A stretch of DNA of 64,000 nucleotides, taken from contig CP114117.1 in the NCBI GenBank assembly GCA_029959195.1, forward strand, positions 930,001-994,000, given 5' to 3'. The stretch comes from Dictyophora rubrovolvata (lineage: Eukaryota > Basidiomycota > Agaricomycetes > Phallales > Phallaceae). Below, one piece after another: positions 1 through 11,211 of this stretch; the stretch's first letter is position 1; each line of letters starts with the position of its first letter. The notes under the pieces are model-generated. The model had not been told where the DNA came from, made no database searches, and saw only the letters and a program-made list of their open reading frames with translations. Position numbers and translations under genes: made by a program.

Positions 1-1195
1 CATATCAAGGAGGGAATATTCGAAGATGAAGAAATACCGTAAGAACAAAGTAGCGAGTAGATGCATGAAATGAAACCGAAGCAGGTAATTGAGTATTCGA
101 AATATTGGAGCGGGTCAAGAAGGCCTTGTCTTCAGGGAAACCCTGTGAATGTGTTATGAGGATGCATAATCTTCCTATAGGCAAATAGCGAGAAAGGTAG
201 TATTTATATACTGACTCATCGCGGCAATAAACATGGCCCAATCTTCTTCTGTCGGTTTTAAGTAAATTCACAGAACCGGGCATTTCCAGGCATCTCCCGT
301 GTACAAAAAAGGACGTACGGAAAAGCTGGCCGTAAAAGCTCCACAATAGTGGCAGGAGTACAAGGGGGCTTCGCGATGTTGGTGGATTCCAGAGGAGCGC
401 TAAAAGTCCAGGATAGCAGCGGACTGATTTCAATCCCGAAAATCCAACATGGGTAGCCCCAGCAGAGAGATAGCCTATATTATATCCATGGCAGGAATTC
501 GGTGCTCTAAACGTCCGCCCTGAGACACATCAACGGATGTCCATGAATGTGATAATATATATAATAGCTTGATGACGATGATGACGATGATACGGTATAG
601 AAAGAAAAGATGAAATATTATTTACGAAATGAGTCCGCGATATCCCGAGAAAAAGGGTGTACCAATCCTCTTATCGCCAGGTTATGGAGAAAAGTTTTTA
701 TTAAACCGGCCAATCCACTGTCCAAAAGAGTCATTCCGGGTCTAATCTTCCCTTCCTTGGTTCAATCCGAATTGACCCTCAAAATGGGTCCTGCAGAAAC
801 ACACAACGTGGTGTTCCACAGGCGGCGAAATTGAGAGCACTTTTACCTCTAAGCCAGGTGCTTCATTTTAGGAATGAAAAATCACGTAAAAGAAAATAGG
901 GCGTAGCTGGCCAGTAGTAGCGAATGATCGAGGATATAGCAGTTAGCGGACAAAAATGGCAAAGGGCGGCAAGAGAAACATGCAAGGGGTTTGGAAACCA
1001 TGTGAGCGATTCGATAAGTATCATGAGGTCGGCAGACAAATAAATGAAATGAAAAATCAAGCAGGAGTGGGCGTGAGTAAGTGCGCATCATGAGGTTATT
1101 TCTGCCTTTTTTTCCCGAGCAGCCTTACTTTCGCGATAGAGAGTAGGAACATGAGCTGAAAGCATAGAAGCGTCAACGAAAGCAAAAAACCATAT
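1..1195. other. Left-edge stretch with no supported gene
   Basis: No reading frame here starts with a credible ATG, shows family similarity, or can be joined to neighbours by plausible introns. The longest open frame, on the minus strand at about 5-433, opens only at a TTG. A short GATGAC-type microsatellite lies near 570-592. The right part is probably the 3' flank of the Hsp20-like gene, which ends at 1196 on the minus strand. Confidence 0.5.
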
Positions 1196-2127
1196 TTACG
1201 GGTGACTGGACGGAAACCGCTTGACTGTAATCCTCAGTACACCGTTATCAAAGTTGGCATGAATATTACTCATATCACTATCACGACCGAATTGGACATG
1301 CCATTCATTATGACCTGAAGAAACAATTACGGATTGAGAAAACGGAGAGGACAAAAAAGAAGACACTTACAGTCTTGTTCCTGATCCCAACGATCCGCGA
1401 TAATGACTAGAATATTTTCCTTACGAGCAGCGATAGTAATGCTATCGGCGCTAAAGCCATCGCCTAGAGGAGCCTTGAGGGTGTGGTGAGATGGAGTACT
1501 ATCTATTGACATGGCCACATTAGTGCGATTCCGAGAGTCAGAATGGCCACGAAAAGCAGCATTGACGTTGGGAGGGGATGTTATCAAAGGAAGTGTCGAA
1601 GATGAAGATGATGAAGAATAAGTGGCTGAGACTGATCGAGTACTTGTGGAGAGGGGGATACCAGGGGAAACGGCGGGTGAGTTTGAGGCAGAAGGGATTC
1701 GGTACCTTGGGGAGGACGAGGAGGACGAGGGGTAAGGAGGAAAGTACGATGAAGAGGGGGAAGGATGGTGATGATGATGATGGTGGTGGTGGTGTGGGCT
1801 TTGGGGAGTGGTAGTTTGAGACATGACTGGTGTAGTGGTTGTAGTTGTAGTTGTGGGACCGTCAGGTGGAGCAAGATATGATGAGGTATCTCGGGGCTGT
1901 CGGGGTAGCGGTGACGGAGACTCGGTGGTGTTGGCTGGAGTAGGAGAGAGGATATTAGAAAGAAGCAAAACAGAAAGAAAGATCGTACGGTGAGAGGTGG
2001 ACGACCTGGGGTCTTCCGTGTGGATATTCAGAGAAGCAAGGGACGAAATGGTCGAGTCGACGAGAGAAGGCGAGGTATAAATGGGAAATGTCAGTCCTCT
2101 CGATAGTGATGGCCGCTTTGAAGACAT
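1196..2127 (-). CDS. Hsp20-like (alpha-crystallin domain) protein with long low-complexity N-terminus
   Basis: Predicted 273 aa from exons 2127-1989, 1934-1371 and 1314-1196. The first intron (1935-1988, 54 nt, GTACGA...CCAG with a strong pyrimidine tract) is a multiple of three, so the unspliced frame stays open; it is removed because it would encode an odd hydrophobic stretch. The C-terminal ~90 residues resemble an alpha-crystallin domain: HTLKAPLGDGFSADSI, then NEWHVQFG and a closing NGVLRITVKR strand. The last exon, entered in phase 1, supplies the final two strands, which supports that intron. The N-terminal two thirds is Ser/Thr/Pro-rich, with an eight-Thr run and a ten-His run (about residues 94-103). 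There is almost no tail after the domain and no C-terminal IXI motif, so classical oligomerisation is doubtful. A role as a chaperone-like or adaptor domain is inference. Confidence 0.8.
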
Positions 2128-3091
2128 ACTGTCAAAGAATAAAATAACTGGGAATATTATAAAAGTACAAAACAAAACAAAACAAAAAGAATAGAAAAGA
2201 AATCGTAGAGGAATAGGAAAAACTGCACGAAAATGGTGGACAGTTTCGAAGTGTGGTTACGTAATCTACTAGTATACTAACTGTTGGTGTGATCGACACA
2301 TGATGGGCCACCAGCACGGCGTGCCTGCCTGCCTGCCTGCCTGAAGCTTGTACTCTAACTCGGAATGTGCAGTTTTTTCCCATGAAACTTTCAAAATATT
2401 GGACATGTATTTTGTGCAGACTGTTCTCCCACATGGACTCAGCAGCATCCATTTTAGAAGTCGCCAAACATGTCAACTGCAGCTGTATCATGATTGAGCC
2501 CGCGTCCGATTCGCAACTTTCATTTAAAAGTAAAATCGTTTATTTTAACTCAAGAACGAACTCTTTTCTGGAGAAACCCAAGTTCCCCCCCCCCCCCCAG
2601 GAAGAACAGTTTAGGCGAGGCTCCGTGTCACCCCACTCACGAGTCAATATTTCAATAGTCAATATTTCAATATTCAATATTCAATAGTTACTACATAGTC
2701 AAATACAAATACATACATTCATCTCAGACTCAACACGGTACTTGCAGCTCCAGTCTTAATATGGATACTCCGCCGATATCTTCAGGAGATTGCTGATGTA
2801 ATGCTAAGCTCATCAATTCTTGCACAAGACAGATTTGACAGAATCTAATGACAGGAACCTGACGTCTGAAGGTTCCCTTTATCTTCTTTAAGGTCAATCA
2901 GAACGTCCAAGCTTCGAGTTTCACCCATTTACTCGACGTCCGGCTCCTTAGGCGCGTCGCTTAGTCACCTCACGTCCATCATCGCTGGCTGCAGTGGCTG
3001 CTCACAAACACTCACACCCAATCTTAATTTCAGTCTTAATCTCAATCATAAACGCTCTTACTACTCTTGCAACTAATTTATCTCGGACGGA
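2128..3091. other. Intergenic region with simple repeats
   Basis: This divergent spacer separates the Hsp20-like gene (minus) and TFB3 (plus). It holds five tandem TGCC units at 2322-2341, a 14-base C run at 2585-2598, and overlapping TCAATAT repeats near 2645-2690. Open frames here lack ATG starts or coding character. The C run is a likely site of length variation or sequencing error. Confidence 0.55.
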
Positions 3092-4535
3092 ATGTCAAAG
3101 ACTGGGAGCTGGCTTCGTGGAACCACAATCAAGAGAGGCATCGCGCCTACTCACGGTACAGGTAGAGGCTCTGGTTTTTCCTTTAGTGCTGCGGGGACAT
3201 CCGCAATCGTGTCTCAAGTCAACGGCTCACTCGTACAACCGACCAGTACTTCTGCTATTGTCTATGGAGGAGGCGTTAAGGATCCTACTGGTAAAACCGC
3301 CGAATATTGGGTAAGCCATCATGCTTCAGCAGCCTAAAATAATTAATGTAGTCAACAAAAAATCAAAACACCATAGTCCATGGAGGAACAGTGTCCCGTT
3401 TGCAAGAGTGACCGGTATTTGAACCCAAAACTTCGTCTGCTTGTCAGTTCTATTTGTTATCACAAAATGTGAAACCTTTATTTGTCGATTGTTCATGTGA
3501 ACGCCCGCTTATTTTACATCTTTCAGGTGTGAATCTTGCATTGATCGGTTGTTCACCCTCGGCCCGGCTCCCTGTCCAATCTGCGCCAAAGTTCTCCGCA
3601 AATTAGCCTTCAACCCTCAGACATTCGAAGATCTCGCGGTTGAAAAAGAAGTGGCTATAAGAAGACGGGTCAGCAAAGAGTGGGTTCCCCTCGTGAGTTT
3701 TGAAATGATAATCCCATATCTAAAGTTCGATAGATTCAATAAACGCCGAGAAGACTTCCCCGATTTGCGTTCTTACAATGATTATCTGGAAATGGTGGAA
3801 GATATCATGTTCAATCTTATTAACGAGATAAATGTGCCCGAAACGGAAGCCCGTATTGCCGCTTATCGTGCTGAAAACGCTGCTCTGATTCAGCTCAACA
3901 TTCAACGTGAGAAACTGGAAATGCAGGAAATTGCGGAAGACGAGGAAAGAGAGCGATTGCACAGGGAAGAACGAATACGACTGATCCGGCAAGAAGAAGA
4001 AGAAGAACGACTCGAACGGGAGTATGAGAAGAAAGCTATCATTGAAGGTCTTGTAAGTGTTTCAATTCGTGCCATGTGGGATGTATGTGGATTTACAAAT
4101 TCGTTCTTCCAGGAATCTTCAAAAGAAGGCAGTGCGGCAAAAATCATTGCCCTAAAACGTGCAGAGGCACATAAACGCAATGCAGCAAAAGCTGCTCTAA
4201 TTTCAGCCACTTCTCAAGTGCGCAGTACTCGCCCGCGGCCGGCTCCCGTCAGTACCGTACCCGACGTGCCACACGTACCTTTCACGGATAACTGGTACTC
4301 ATATAATAACGAATACTCTCTACGGAAGGACTACGACGATGCCGCCAGCGCGGCTGTTTCGGTTGACAGGGAAGGTATCATGCGCGCTGGTGGATATCGT
4401 GTTAACGAGGCATGGGAAAGAGCAATTAAAATGGCCATCGCTGGACTAGAGATTTCCCCTTTACAAGGATTAGATTATGGTGTGCCACCGGCAGAGTCAA
4501 CAGTTAATGATATCACAACGGTAATGGCTAGTTGA
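3092..4535 (+). CDS. TFB3: TFIIH / CDK-activating kinase assembly subunit (MAT1/Tfb3)
   Basis: Predicted 401 aa: exons 3092-3310, 3377-3468, 3527-3679, 3734-4052 and 4113-4535. In this family the protein bridges the Kin28/Cdk7-cyclin H kinase module to core TFIIH, acting in transcription initiation and repair. A C3HC4 RING begins at about residue 76 (CPVC, YHKMCESC, CPIC), followed by the conserved KEFNKRREDFPDLRSYNDYL segment, a Glu/Arg-rich coiled coil, and a C-terminal GIMRAGGYRV box. Intron 3 (54 nt) and intron 4 (60 nt) are multiples of three and leave the frame open, so retention would not truncate the protein. Removing intron 3 restores the family KEFNKR junction exactly. The first exon adds about 73 Gly/Ser/Thr-rich residues before the RING and is less certain. 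A shorter start at the ATG at 3380 would give a RING-first protein like the human one. Confidence 0.93.
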
Positions 4536-4960
4536 AAAGAAAGCGAGTTTTTTATTTATTTATGCGACGAAGTGTCAGAAGTTATACAGGAACAAATCAA
4601 AAAGATAAAGAAAAAGTAAAAAAAGAGATATTGAAGATAGCTATTTAAGTATGCAATGGTTTCCTTTGTGAGCAGAAGACGGTTAAATCCAGATGAAACA
4701 TGCATGTCCTCGTTGGCCTGACGTAAATGGAGAACGAAATTGCGATTAAAAGAGTATATACCTAGGTCGTAAGGAAACATGAACGGAAGGAAACGGATGG
4801 AAAGAAAGGAAAGAATTTGGGAGTGAGAAATAGTTGGGACATGATCATGCATGATCTAGTAAAAATTAATGGAAACATGGTTTGATGCGAGGGAAAACAA
4901 GAAGAAAAAAAACTAATTTTTTGATAACATGGTACATGTATTATATTCCAATTTCGACAA

Positions 4961-6799
4961 CTAGTTCCACTGGACGTTTGGCCATATTCCTTCTTCCTTG
5001 AAATAATCAATTGTTTCTTCAACCGTATTCGAGCCAAATGTCGGATGTTTGAGCTGATAACCAAGTATTTTCTTGATTTTGTCTCCATTGTATGCAAAAG
5101 AACGTTTCTCTAGCATGAATGCCTCCATATATGGACTGAGAGGCGTATTATCCACGCTCGGATTTGCTTTACTAAGAATCCGAGACCACGCTTCAATATG
5201 TGTCTCGTTGATCTCCTCCAGCGCCTCATCAGTTTTCATCTACAGAAAAAAAACTTTAACAAAATGTCGCACAGCTAGATAATTGAACAACATTACCTGG
5301 GCTAAAGTGTTGTGTAAGAGACTATGGAAGCCAGTTTTGATACCATACACTTGGGTTAAAACTGAACCCAGTGTTTGTAAAGTTGTGTCTGAGTCGTCAA
5401 CCTGTAAACACACGCACGCGATATCAAACAACGTCCCAATCAGTATCAAACAAGGAGCCACATACGAGATTGAACAAGGGTGCAGTCAATTCAGCTGATG
5501 GGTCTGGTGCTCCCAGGACGCTCGCTACTTTGCTCTTTTCATTTGAGAAATAGATACTTTCACCTGCAATTTTGTTCGCTTCCGCACGGCCAGTTTTTGC
5601 GATCCATTCAGCGGCAGCCCAGCAAGCTGCAGCTAAATCGTCTACATGAAGGGTGTTATATCGAACCTCTGTGTCCGTTATTAGTCGATCGTTGTATTAT
5701 TACGAATAGATTTAAAGAATTACTCGGTGACCACCTATAGCAACTTTCAATTATATATATATAAATGTAATAACAGCATGACTTACAAGCTCTTAAACTC
5801 TTCATCCATTTCCTTATAAACCAATCCTAACAGCATCAACGGAGTAACTAAAGAGATTGTTGTCTGTTTAGAAGCGAAAAAATAATTTTACTGCCAGGAA
5901 ACTAGCTTACTAATTCCAGAAACAATCGTAGGACCATAGACCAAACCATGTCGGATGATTACAAGATTCAACCTTTCACGTTCTTCAAATTTTCTAAGAA
6001 AGCTCGGAAGTGAGACAAAACTTACTCCGAGAAACTTGCGAGAATTCGTAACGCCTCATGATACCACACCCCAGCAGGATCCGAAGGCTTTATCGTCTCA
6101 GATTCCTTGTGAGCAACTTTCTCCAAGGAAGTTTGATAATGCGGAGGCGTGACGCGAACATAGGCTTTGACTTTACGAGCCGATGCTTCCTTTCCAATGA
6201 GAAAAGCTGGGACAGCCGTTTGTTCGATGTGGAGATCAACAGAGGTCCGGCTGATATGAACTTGTCCCGTGAAATCGACTACGTAACTAAACGGTTCAAC
6301 ACCTTCCGGTGGCTCAAAAGCCTTTTGAACGGGGACTAGGATGATATTTACGTGTAAGCGACTGATATTGGTCGAATGGGAGAGTAGAGACACGTACCCT
6401 CTTTCGTCAGATTAACCTGTAGATAATCCACAATCGGGTTCCTCAACAAGGCGGTAAACTTTTTTCCGAGGAATCTGCACCATAGAAATAAATAATATGA
6501 CGATATGCGACAGAACCAGAAGCACGTACGTGGTTGGGGGATGTACAGAGTATTTGTCAACGAAGCGGATATGCTAATGTTTCATCGAAGATGGTGCAGA
6601 TATCAGTCACAATGATTTTCATATAATTATGCCACACACAGATACTAATGGCTCGCCGGCTTCGGGAGCCAAATATAGGCCTAAAGCTCTCGCAGACGCA
6701 TTTAAACCTCCTGTAGCACATTGTCGAAAAATTTAGACCGGGCATCAAAGTACGATCGAAGAACAGACCTAGGATAATCACACTGGGTTTTGAGGACAT
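4961..6799 (-). CDS. NAD-dependent epimerase/dehydratase-like SDR protein
   Basis: Predicted 422 aa in eleven exons: 6799-6769, 6710-6646, 6573-6530, 6474-6398, 6335-6026, 5993-5911, 5847-5787, 5734-5724, 5668-5466, 5401-5297 and 5239-4961. The N-terminus carries a Rossmann nucleotide-binding start (SVIILGGLNAS), then VVDFTGQV and LVIIRHGLVYGP, the extended-SDR pattern, and LHVDDLAAACWAAAEW. It resembles basidiomycete NAD-epimerase-like proteins of unknown substrate. The tail, with EETIDYFKEEGIWP, is also typical of that group. Exon 8 is only 11 nt long and encodes part of a WSP motif. All eleven exons keep phase. No close neighbour suggests a pathway, so the substrate is unassigned. Confidence 0.88.
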
Positions 6800-7112
6800 G
6801 AGAAAGAAAGAATGTGGAGAAAAATAGGGTATACAAGATTTGATATTTTTCTTTTTTGAAGTGAAACGAAAGGAAAAGGAAAAGTACAGAGAGTGAACGT
6901 TATGGACTAGAAGGATGATAAAGTCGTGGGATGACCAACCAATTCGGATCCGCAAAACAACAGTCACTGCATCGTCACATCTGTCTTCACCTCTCCCAAT
7001 AACCACGTCAAATATCAATATCTCAGGTCAATCAAAGAAGAACGTTTTAATTGCCCAATAAGAAAATCATTATGCCTCTCCGAAGGGTATTCTAATATCA
7101 CGACAAATCTCA
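6800..7112. other. Spacer between SDR and HIBADH genes
   Basis: Upstream region of the SDR gene and 3' flank of the dehydrogenase gene, both on the minus strand. It is AT-rich, with poly-purine runs on the plus strand (6840-6890). No gene or clear promoter motif is visible. Confidence 0.5.
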
Positions 7113-8343
7113 CTAAGTCTTCGACGAACCTTTCGCCGCATCCTGTCGTTCTAAATACTTGTACACCGAGGAAAAGTCCTTCCTAGCTAAATCCTCGTGC
7201 CTTCCGACCACGGTATCGTATATCTCCTCGGCAGCTTTACCCAACGGCAAGCTAGTGCCGGTGGACTTAGCAATTTCAGTAGCAAGTTTCATGTCCTAAA
7301 ATGGTATAAATCACATTCCTGCCTCGTCTGCTCTAGAAATGCATTTTTTTACCTTCAGCATGAGACTTGTGAGGAAACCTCCTTCGTAATCTCGCTCGCA
7401 AGGCGGGGCTTTTCCCGGGAGCGCCCCTCGGACAGGATTATTAGCTGACGAGGCCCAGCATCCGCCTGTTGAGCTGTTAATGACACCGGCGAGGATAGCT
7501 GGGTCTAGACCCAGTCTTTGGCCAAGAAGCATGGCTTCTCCAACTACGACCTGTTGCACGCCTAAAATTAAATTGTTGCAGATTTTGGCGGCAAGCCCTG
7601 CCCCCGAGTCACCGCAATGAATGATTCTGCTTCCCATTAGCGAGAGGATAGGTGAAGCACGGGTATATTCATCGACTGTTCCGCCAACTAAAAAGGATAG
7701 CGTGCCTGCCTTGGCTCCTGCAACACCTACCATTCCTAGATATCATTATCACTGTTTAAAAATAGGAAATGTGATGCTTACCGCCACTCACTGGAGCATC
7801 AACCATAGAAGCTCCGGTCTCCTTAACGCTGCGAGCAACATCTCTTGCTACCCCGACATCCAAAGTGGTAGAGTCAATGCAAATAGTCGCCTCAATGGCT
7901 TCACTGGGTAGAGTGTGTAGCCCCGTAAGAATTCCTGAATCTCCCTGATATGCTTCCTTGACATGGGGAGATGAAGGAAGCATAGTCAGAATAACGCTGG
8001 AGGTGAAGGCAACTCTGGAGCATAAGTAATTAAAAACTTGGGTTTCAAAGCTGAAACGAGTAATGAGGGCGATTCACTCTGCAGGATTAGATGCTACGGA
8101 AACGTTGGCCCCGGGATAGACCTCGTTCAAAGACTTCGCGAATAAGGCAATCCTCGCAGAATCTATATCATAAATCGTAAAGCCTGAATTCGTTGGATTA
8201 TAGACATCGCCCGTAACTCTCTTTTTGACCCAGTTGGTTGCCATGGCATAGCCCATTTGACCAAGACCTATGAAACCCACATTATGGGCACGATCTACAT
8301 TCTTCGCCGCAGAGTGTAGGTATCGAAATGGGAGTCTCGTCAT
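7113..8343 (-). CDS. 3-hydroxyisobutyrate dehydrogenase, mitochondrial
   Basis: Predicted 354 aa: exons 8343-8078, 8014-7782, 7735-7353 and 7295-7113. The family oxidises 3-hydroxyisobutyrate to methylmalonate semialdehyde with NAD+ in mitochondrial valine breakdown. Visible are the Rossmann signature VGFIGLGQMG near residue 30, the substrate-loop box VDAPVSGG, the catalytic-lysine region GAGLAAKICNN, and the family tail KDFSSVYKYL. The N-terminus (MTRLPFRYLHSAAKN) is basic and suits a matrix-targeting peptide. About 13 residues between the first helix and strand 2 (around VTGDVYNPTNSG) look like an insertion; I could not find a phase-correct intron that would remove it. The gene follows the Jupiter-like gene on the same strand after only 109 nt. 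Confidence 0.95.
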
Positions 8344-8452
8344 GAGAAAAGCTATTGTTCTGCTGACGTAATATAAAATAATCAGGTGCGCTTTTGCAGT
8401 GTAGCTATTGGCTGATCGTGGAACTTCGGTATACATGAATTTCATTACAGAT

Positions 8453-9562
8453 TTAAAGAATATCGGCAATACTATCTGTACCTCCTGGCCTCTCACGAAC
8501 CCTGGGCATATCAATACACAGACAAACACGATAAATTAACAACGTCCCAACTTACCTACGCGTAGGTCTGTACGGGGGGTCATCTACCGGTTCATCGCTC
8601 CATAACTGTGCAATTGAACTTGGGCCCCCTGGAGCAGTTCTCACACGCCTGTTTTGATACTGCATTGGGACGAAGACAACATTTACATAAAAAAGAATAT
8701 GCGAACCTGCTGGGCCTGTAGCTAGCAGTCGGAGGAGCGTCTTCCCCTTGGGGCTGAGTTTCGTCTATTTCACCTTGGACATTCGAGGGATTATTTACCC
8801 TCTTGTATGAGTGATCAAAGTCATGAAACTTAAATCTCAATGGTAAAGAGCAATACCGTAGCTGGCGCATCAAAAGGCTCATCGGATCCATCGCCTAAAG
8901 AAAACGTTTGAGCACCACCGGGGGCCTCTCGGACACGGCGTGAAGGCTTAAAGCCATTGTCATCTGCAACGGTTGCAGCAGGAGCGGAATTTTCTAAGAA
9001 GTTGTTTATAGAATAATACTTATTTCAAACCAGGCGAACAATACCGGCAAAAATAGTAGCATCGGGAACGGGTTCAGTAGTTGTTTCGGCGTTCATCTTG
9101 CCCACCTCAGCATAACCTATTATTGTGATATGAGAAGATCGGGTAAATTCAGGTGGGAAGCTTACGGGCTAACTTGGAAATATTGTGGAAGTTCGGATCG
9201 AGACCGACGCCAGCATATCTAATTTGATAATATTTAAATCATAACCTTTGTTCAGGCGATGAGATTTATAAAATACCTCAAAAACTCAACCAAAGATCGC
9301 TTGGTAAAAACAATATGAGTCTTGTCCCAATCAAGTGAGCCTTCATTATATGAGAATAAATCGACATTATCTCTCTTAAAAACCCACCCAGTTTAGCGGC
9401 CCATTGCTATCAATTCAGCACAATGAGAGATAGCAAGAAGGCGGAACATTTGAGTGATTACCTTTTCAGGAATTTCTTTGAAGTCGTTAGATGGTGTAAA
9501 CCTGACAATAAGTTCATGTCAGTGTCCTTGAATTACTTCTGAGTTACTTACGTGGAGCTCAT
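8453..9562 (-). CDS. Small protein with three RRVRxxPGG repeats (Jupiter/HN1- or SPIRAL1-like)
   Basis: Predicted 210 aa from ten small exons: 9562-9552, 9501-9462, 9406-9388, 9340-9277, 9218-9166, 9116-9045, 8993-8857, 8801-8707, 8648-8556 and 8501-8453. The N-terminal ~75 residues include DWDKTHIVFTKRSLVEFLR and YAGVGLDPNFHNISKLARYA, a helical segment I do not recognise. The C-terminal half has three copies of a short motif: SRRVREAPGGAQTFSLG, SRRVRTAPGGPSSIAQLW and TRRVRERPGGTDSIADIL. The first two are followed by (G)SDEP. This resembles the PPGG..S(F/S)LG..DEP motif of animal Jupiter/HN1 (JPT) microtubule-associated proteins and plant SPIRAL1. The microtubule role is inference from that pattern only. 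The stop comes directly after the last repeat. It is divergent from COQ7 across 252 nt. Confidence 0.78.
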
Positions 9563-9814
9563 GGAGAGAAACAATATGGCCCTTGACAACTGTAGAACGT
9601 TGGTTACTACTTACGCGTCCACAGTTGTCCACAAAACACAAACGCGTCGTGATCACGTTTGCCTCATAATATAGACGCTAAAATCTTGAACAAAGCGTAT
9701 AATTCACGTATAGAGAATACAGACAGCGAACAGGGTGAACTTTTGAAATTTAATTCTGTAATTTAGAAAGATGTCCAACTCGGGCGCTTAACTAGAAGCC
9801 GGCGTCAAATCGGT
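9563..9814. promoter_or_regulatory. Divergent promoter region with two ACGCGT boxes
   Basis: This 252-nt spacer must hold the promoters of both the repeat-protein gene (minus) and COQ7 (plus). Two ACGCGT hexamers sit at 9613-9618 and 9642-9647. In ascomycete yeasts this hexamer is the MCB site bound by the G1/S factor MBF. Its meaning in basidiomycetes here is inference. Confidence 0.45.
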
Positions 9815-10618
9815 ATGGCTTTCAGATGTCATGTCACGACGGTGGGCAAAAGGATAGGCCCAGCCTGTCGCAACTTTTCTGCCATTCGGAAGACATTAAA
9901 CCCCTCCGACGTTTACTTTGAGTCGACCAGTCGCTCTCAAACTTCGACTTCAACCACCCCTGAGTTATCAGAAGAACATCGAGCAGTTCTTGACCGAGCA
10001 ATTCGCGTCGACCAGGCAGGCGAAGTCGCGGCAAACTGGATTTACAGAGGACAAATGGCAGTTTTAGGAAATCATCGAGAAGCTGGTCCTATTATCGAGG
10101 TATTTACAGTTTATTTGCCTAAACTATATGTCAATTTAACAGTTTGGTGTCAAGGCCATGTGGGAGCAGGAGAAGAAGCATTTGGCCGTTATGAACAAGC
10201 TACAGTTGCAACATGATACCCGGCCAACCGTCTTGTGGGAAGTTGCCAAGACATTTGGATTTGGCCTTGGAGCCGTAACTGCTCTGATGGGTAAGGAAGC
10301 CGCTATGGCATGCACCGAAGCCGTCGAGACAGTTATTGGCGAGCATTATGACGAGTGAGTCGTTGAGCCACAACCGGTTGTACCGAAAGAAATATCGTTA
10401 TCATTACCAGGCAACTTGAGGAATTGGAGGACATCCCCTCTTTACATAGCAGCATTCCTTTGCTCCGAGATGTCATCAAGGAATTTCGAGACGATGAACT
10501 GGAACATTTAGATACTGCGGTCGCTCATGACGCTCAACGTGCCCCGGCACATGCTCTATTAAGTACAGTTGTTGGTGCGGGTTGTAAAGTAGCCATCGAA
10601 CTATGCAAACGTATTTGA
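9815..10618 (+). CDS. COQ7: 5-demethoxyubiquinone hydroxylase
   Basis: Predicted 230 aa: exons 9815-10099, 10155-10354 and 10411-10618. It is the di-iron monooxygenase that hydroxylates demethoxyubiquinone in the penultimate step of ubiquinone synthesis on the matrix side of the inner mitochondrial membrane. The iron-ligand pattern is intact: [39 protein letters not shown] and [10 protein letters not shown], with Glu and ExxH ligands in order. The first ~45 residues are basic and hydroxylated-residue-rich, as expected for a transit peptide. The tail [15 protein letters not shown] matches the family end. The second exon joins after GPIIE with Ala-Met-Trp, as in orthologues. Confidence 0.97.
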
Positions 10619-11211
10619 AGTCTACCAGACACTGTGTTCCACCATGCGTATGCCGCAGCGCAACGCTATTGAGCTTCTCGAGTGTTTAACAATGATTGTC
10701 CTTTTCTCTTCGCCACCCAGTCCCATTTCAACTGGAAACAACAGATATCAGTGCCTGAACTGAACATAACAGGGTATTCTCACATCTTGCGTGGCCGCAA
10801 GCCATCCTAGCAGTCCCGGAACAACCATCATCATGATAATTGACGACCGAGTCGCCGTCCTTGTAAACCGGAAATTCGGGTGCATATTTTCTCTCTGCAA
10901 TGAATATCAACACATGTCTTTTGCAGTCATCTCATGTTTTCTACTGACCATAACATACCACTTGTCGACTGCAGGATCGTGCTAATGTGTGCAAGTGTCA
11001 TCTTCCCGACAAGTAATAACATTCTTTCATAAACCGACCTTAAGAGGACCATCTATAATTATTCCGCTGTTAATAAATTATATTTAAAACAAGGAAGTCC
11101 AACTTCAACTTACGATGTCCGTCGCCCGCCATGATAAACTCTGTTTCGTCCAATTTTCAAACTCCGACATACCTTGTAACACTTTCCTCCTACTCCTAGT
11201 GCCACCTAAGA
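10619..11211. other. Intergenic spacer downstream of COQ7
   Basis: Between COQ7 and the RBM-like gene, both on the plus strand. Nothing coding is convincing. An AT-rich patch near 11053-11090 may belong to the promoter of the RBM-like gene. Confidence 0.5.

Noticed and set aside
5-433. 142-codon open frame on the minus strand
   Set aside because: It opens with TTG, has no family similarity and no plausible splice partners.
1578-1874. Open frames antisense or out of frame in the Hsp20-like gene
   Set aside because: They are shadows of the Ser/Thr/His repeats of the real exon.
2132-2687. Overlapping open frames on both strands upstream of TFB3
   Set aside because: They depend on the TGCC and poly-C repeats and show no conserved sequence.
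8165-8215. In-frame intron to remove the HIBADH insertion
   Set aside because: Every GT-AG or GC-AG choice tested around 8165-8235 breaks phase, so it is kept as coding.
10728-10985. Short open frames downstream of COQ7
   Set aside because: Both strands are open over the same AT-rich flank, with no splice or family support.
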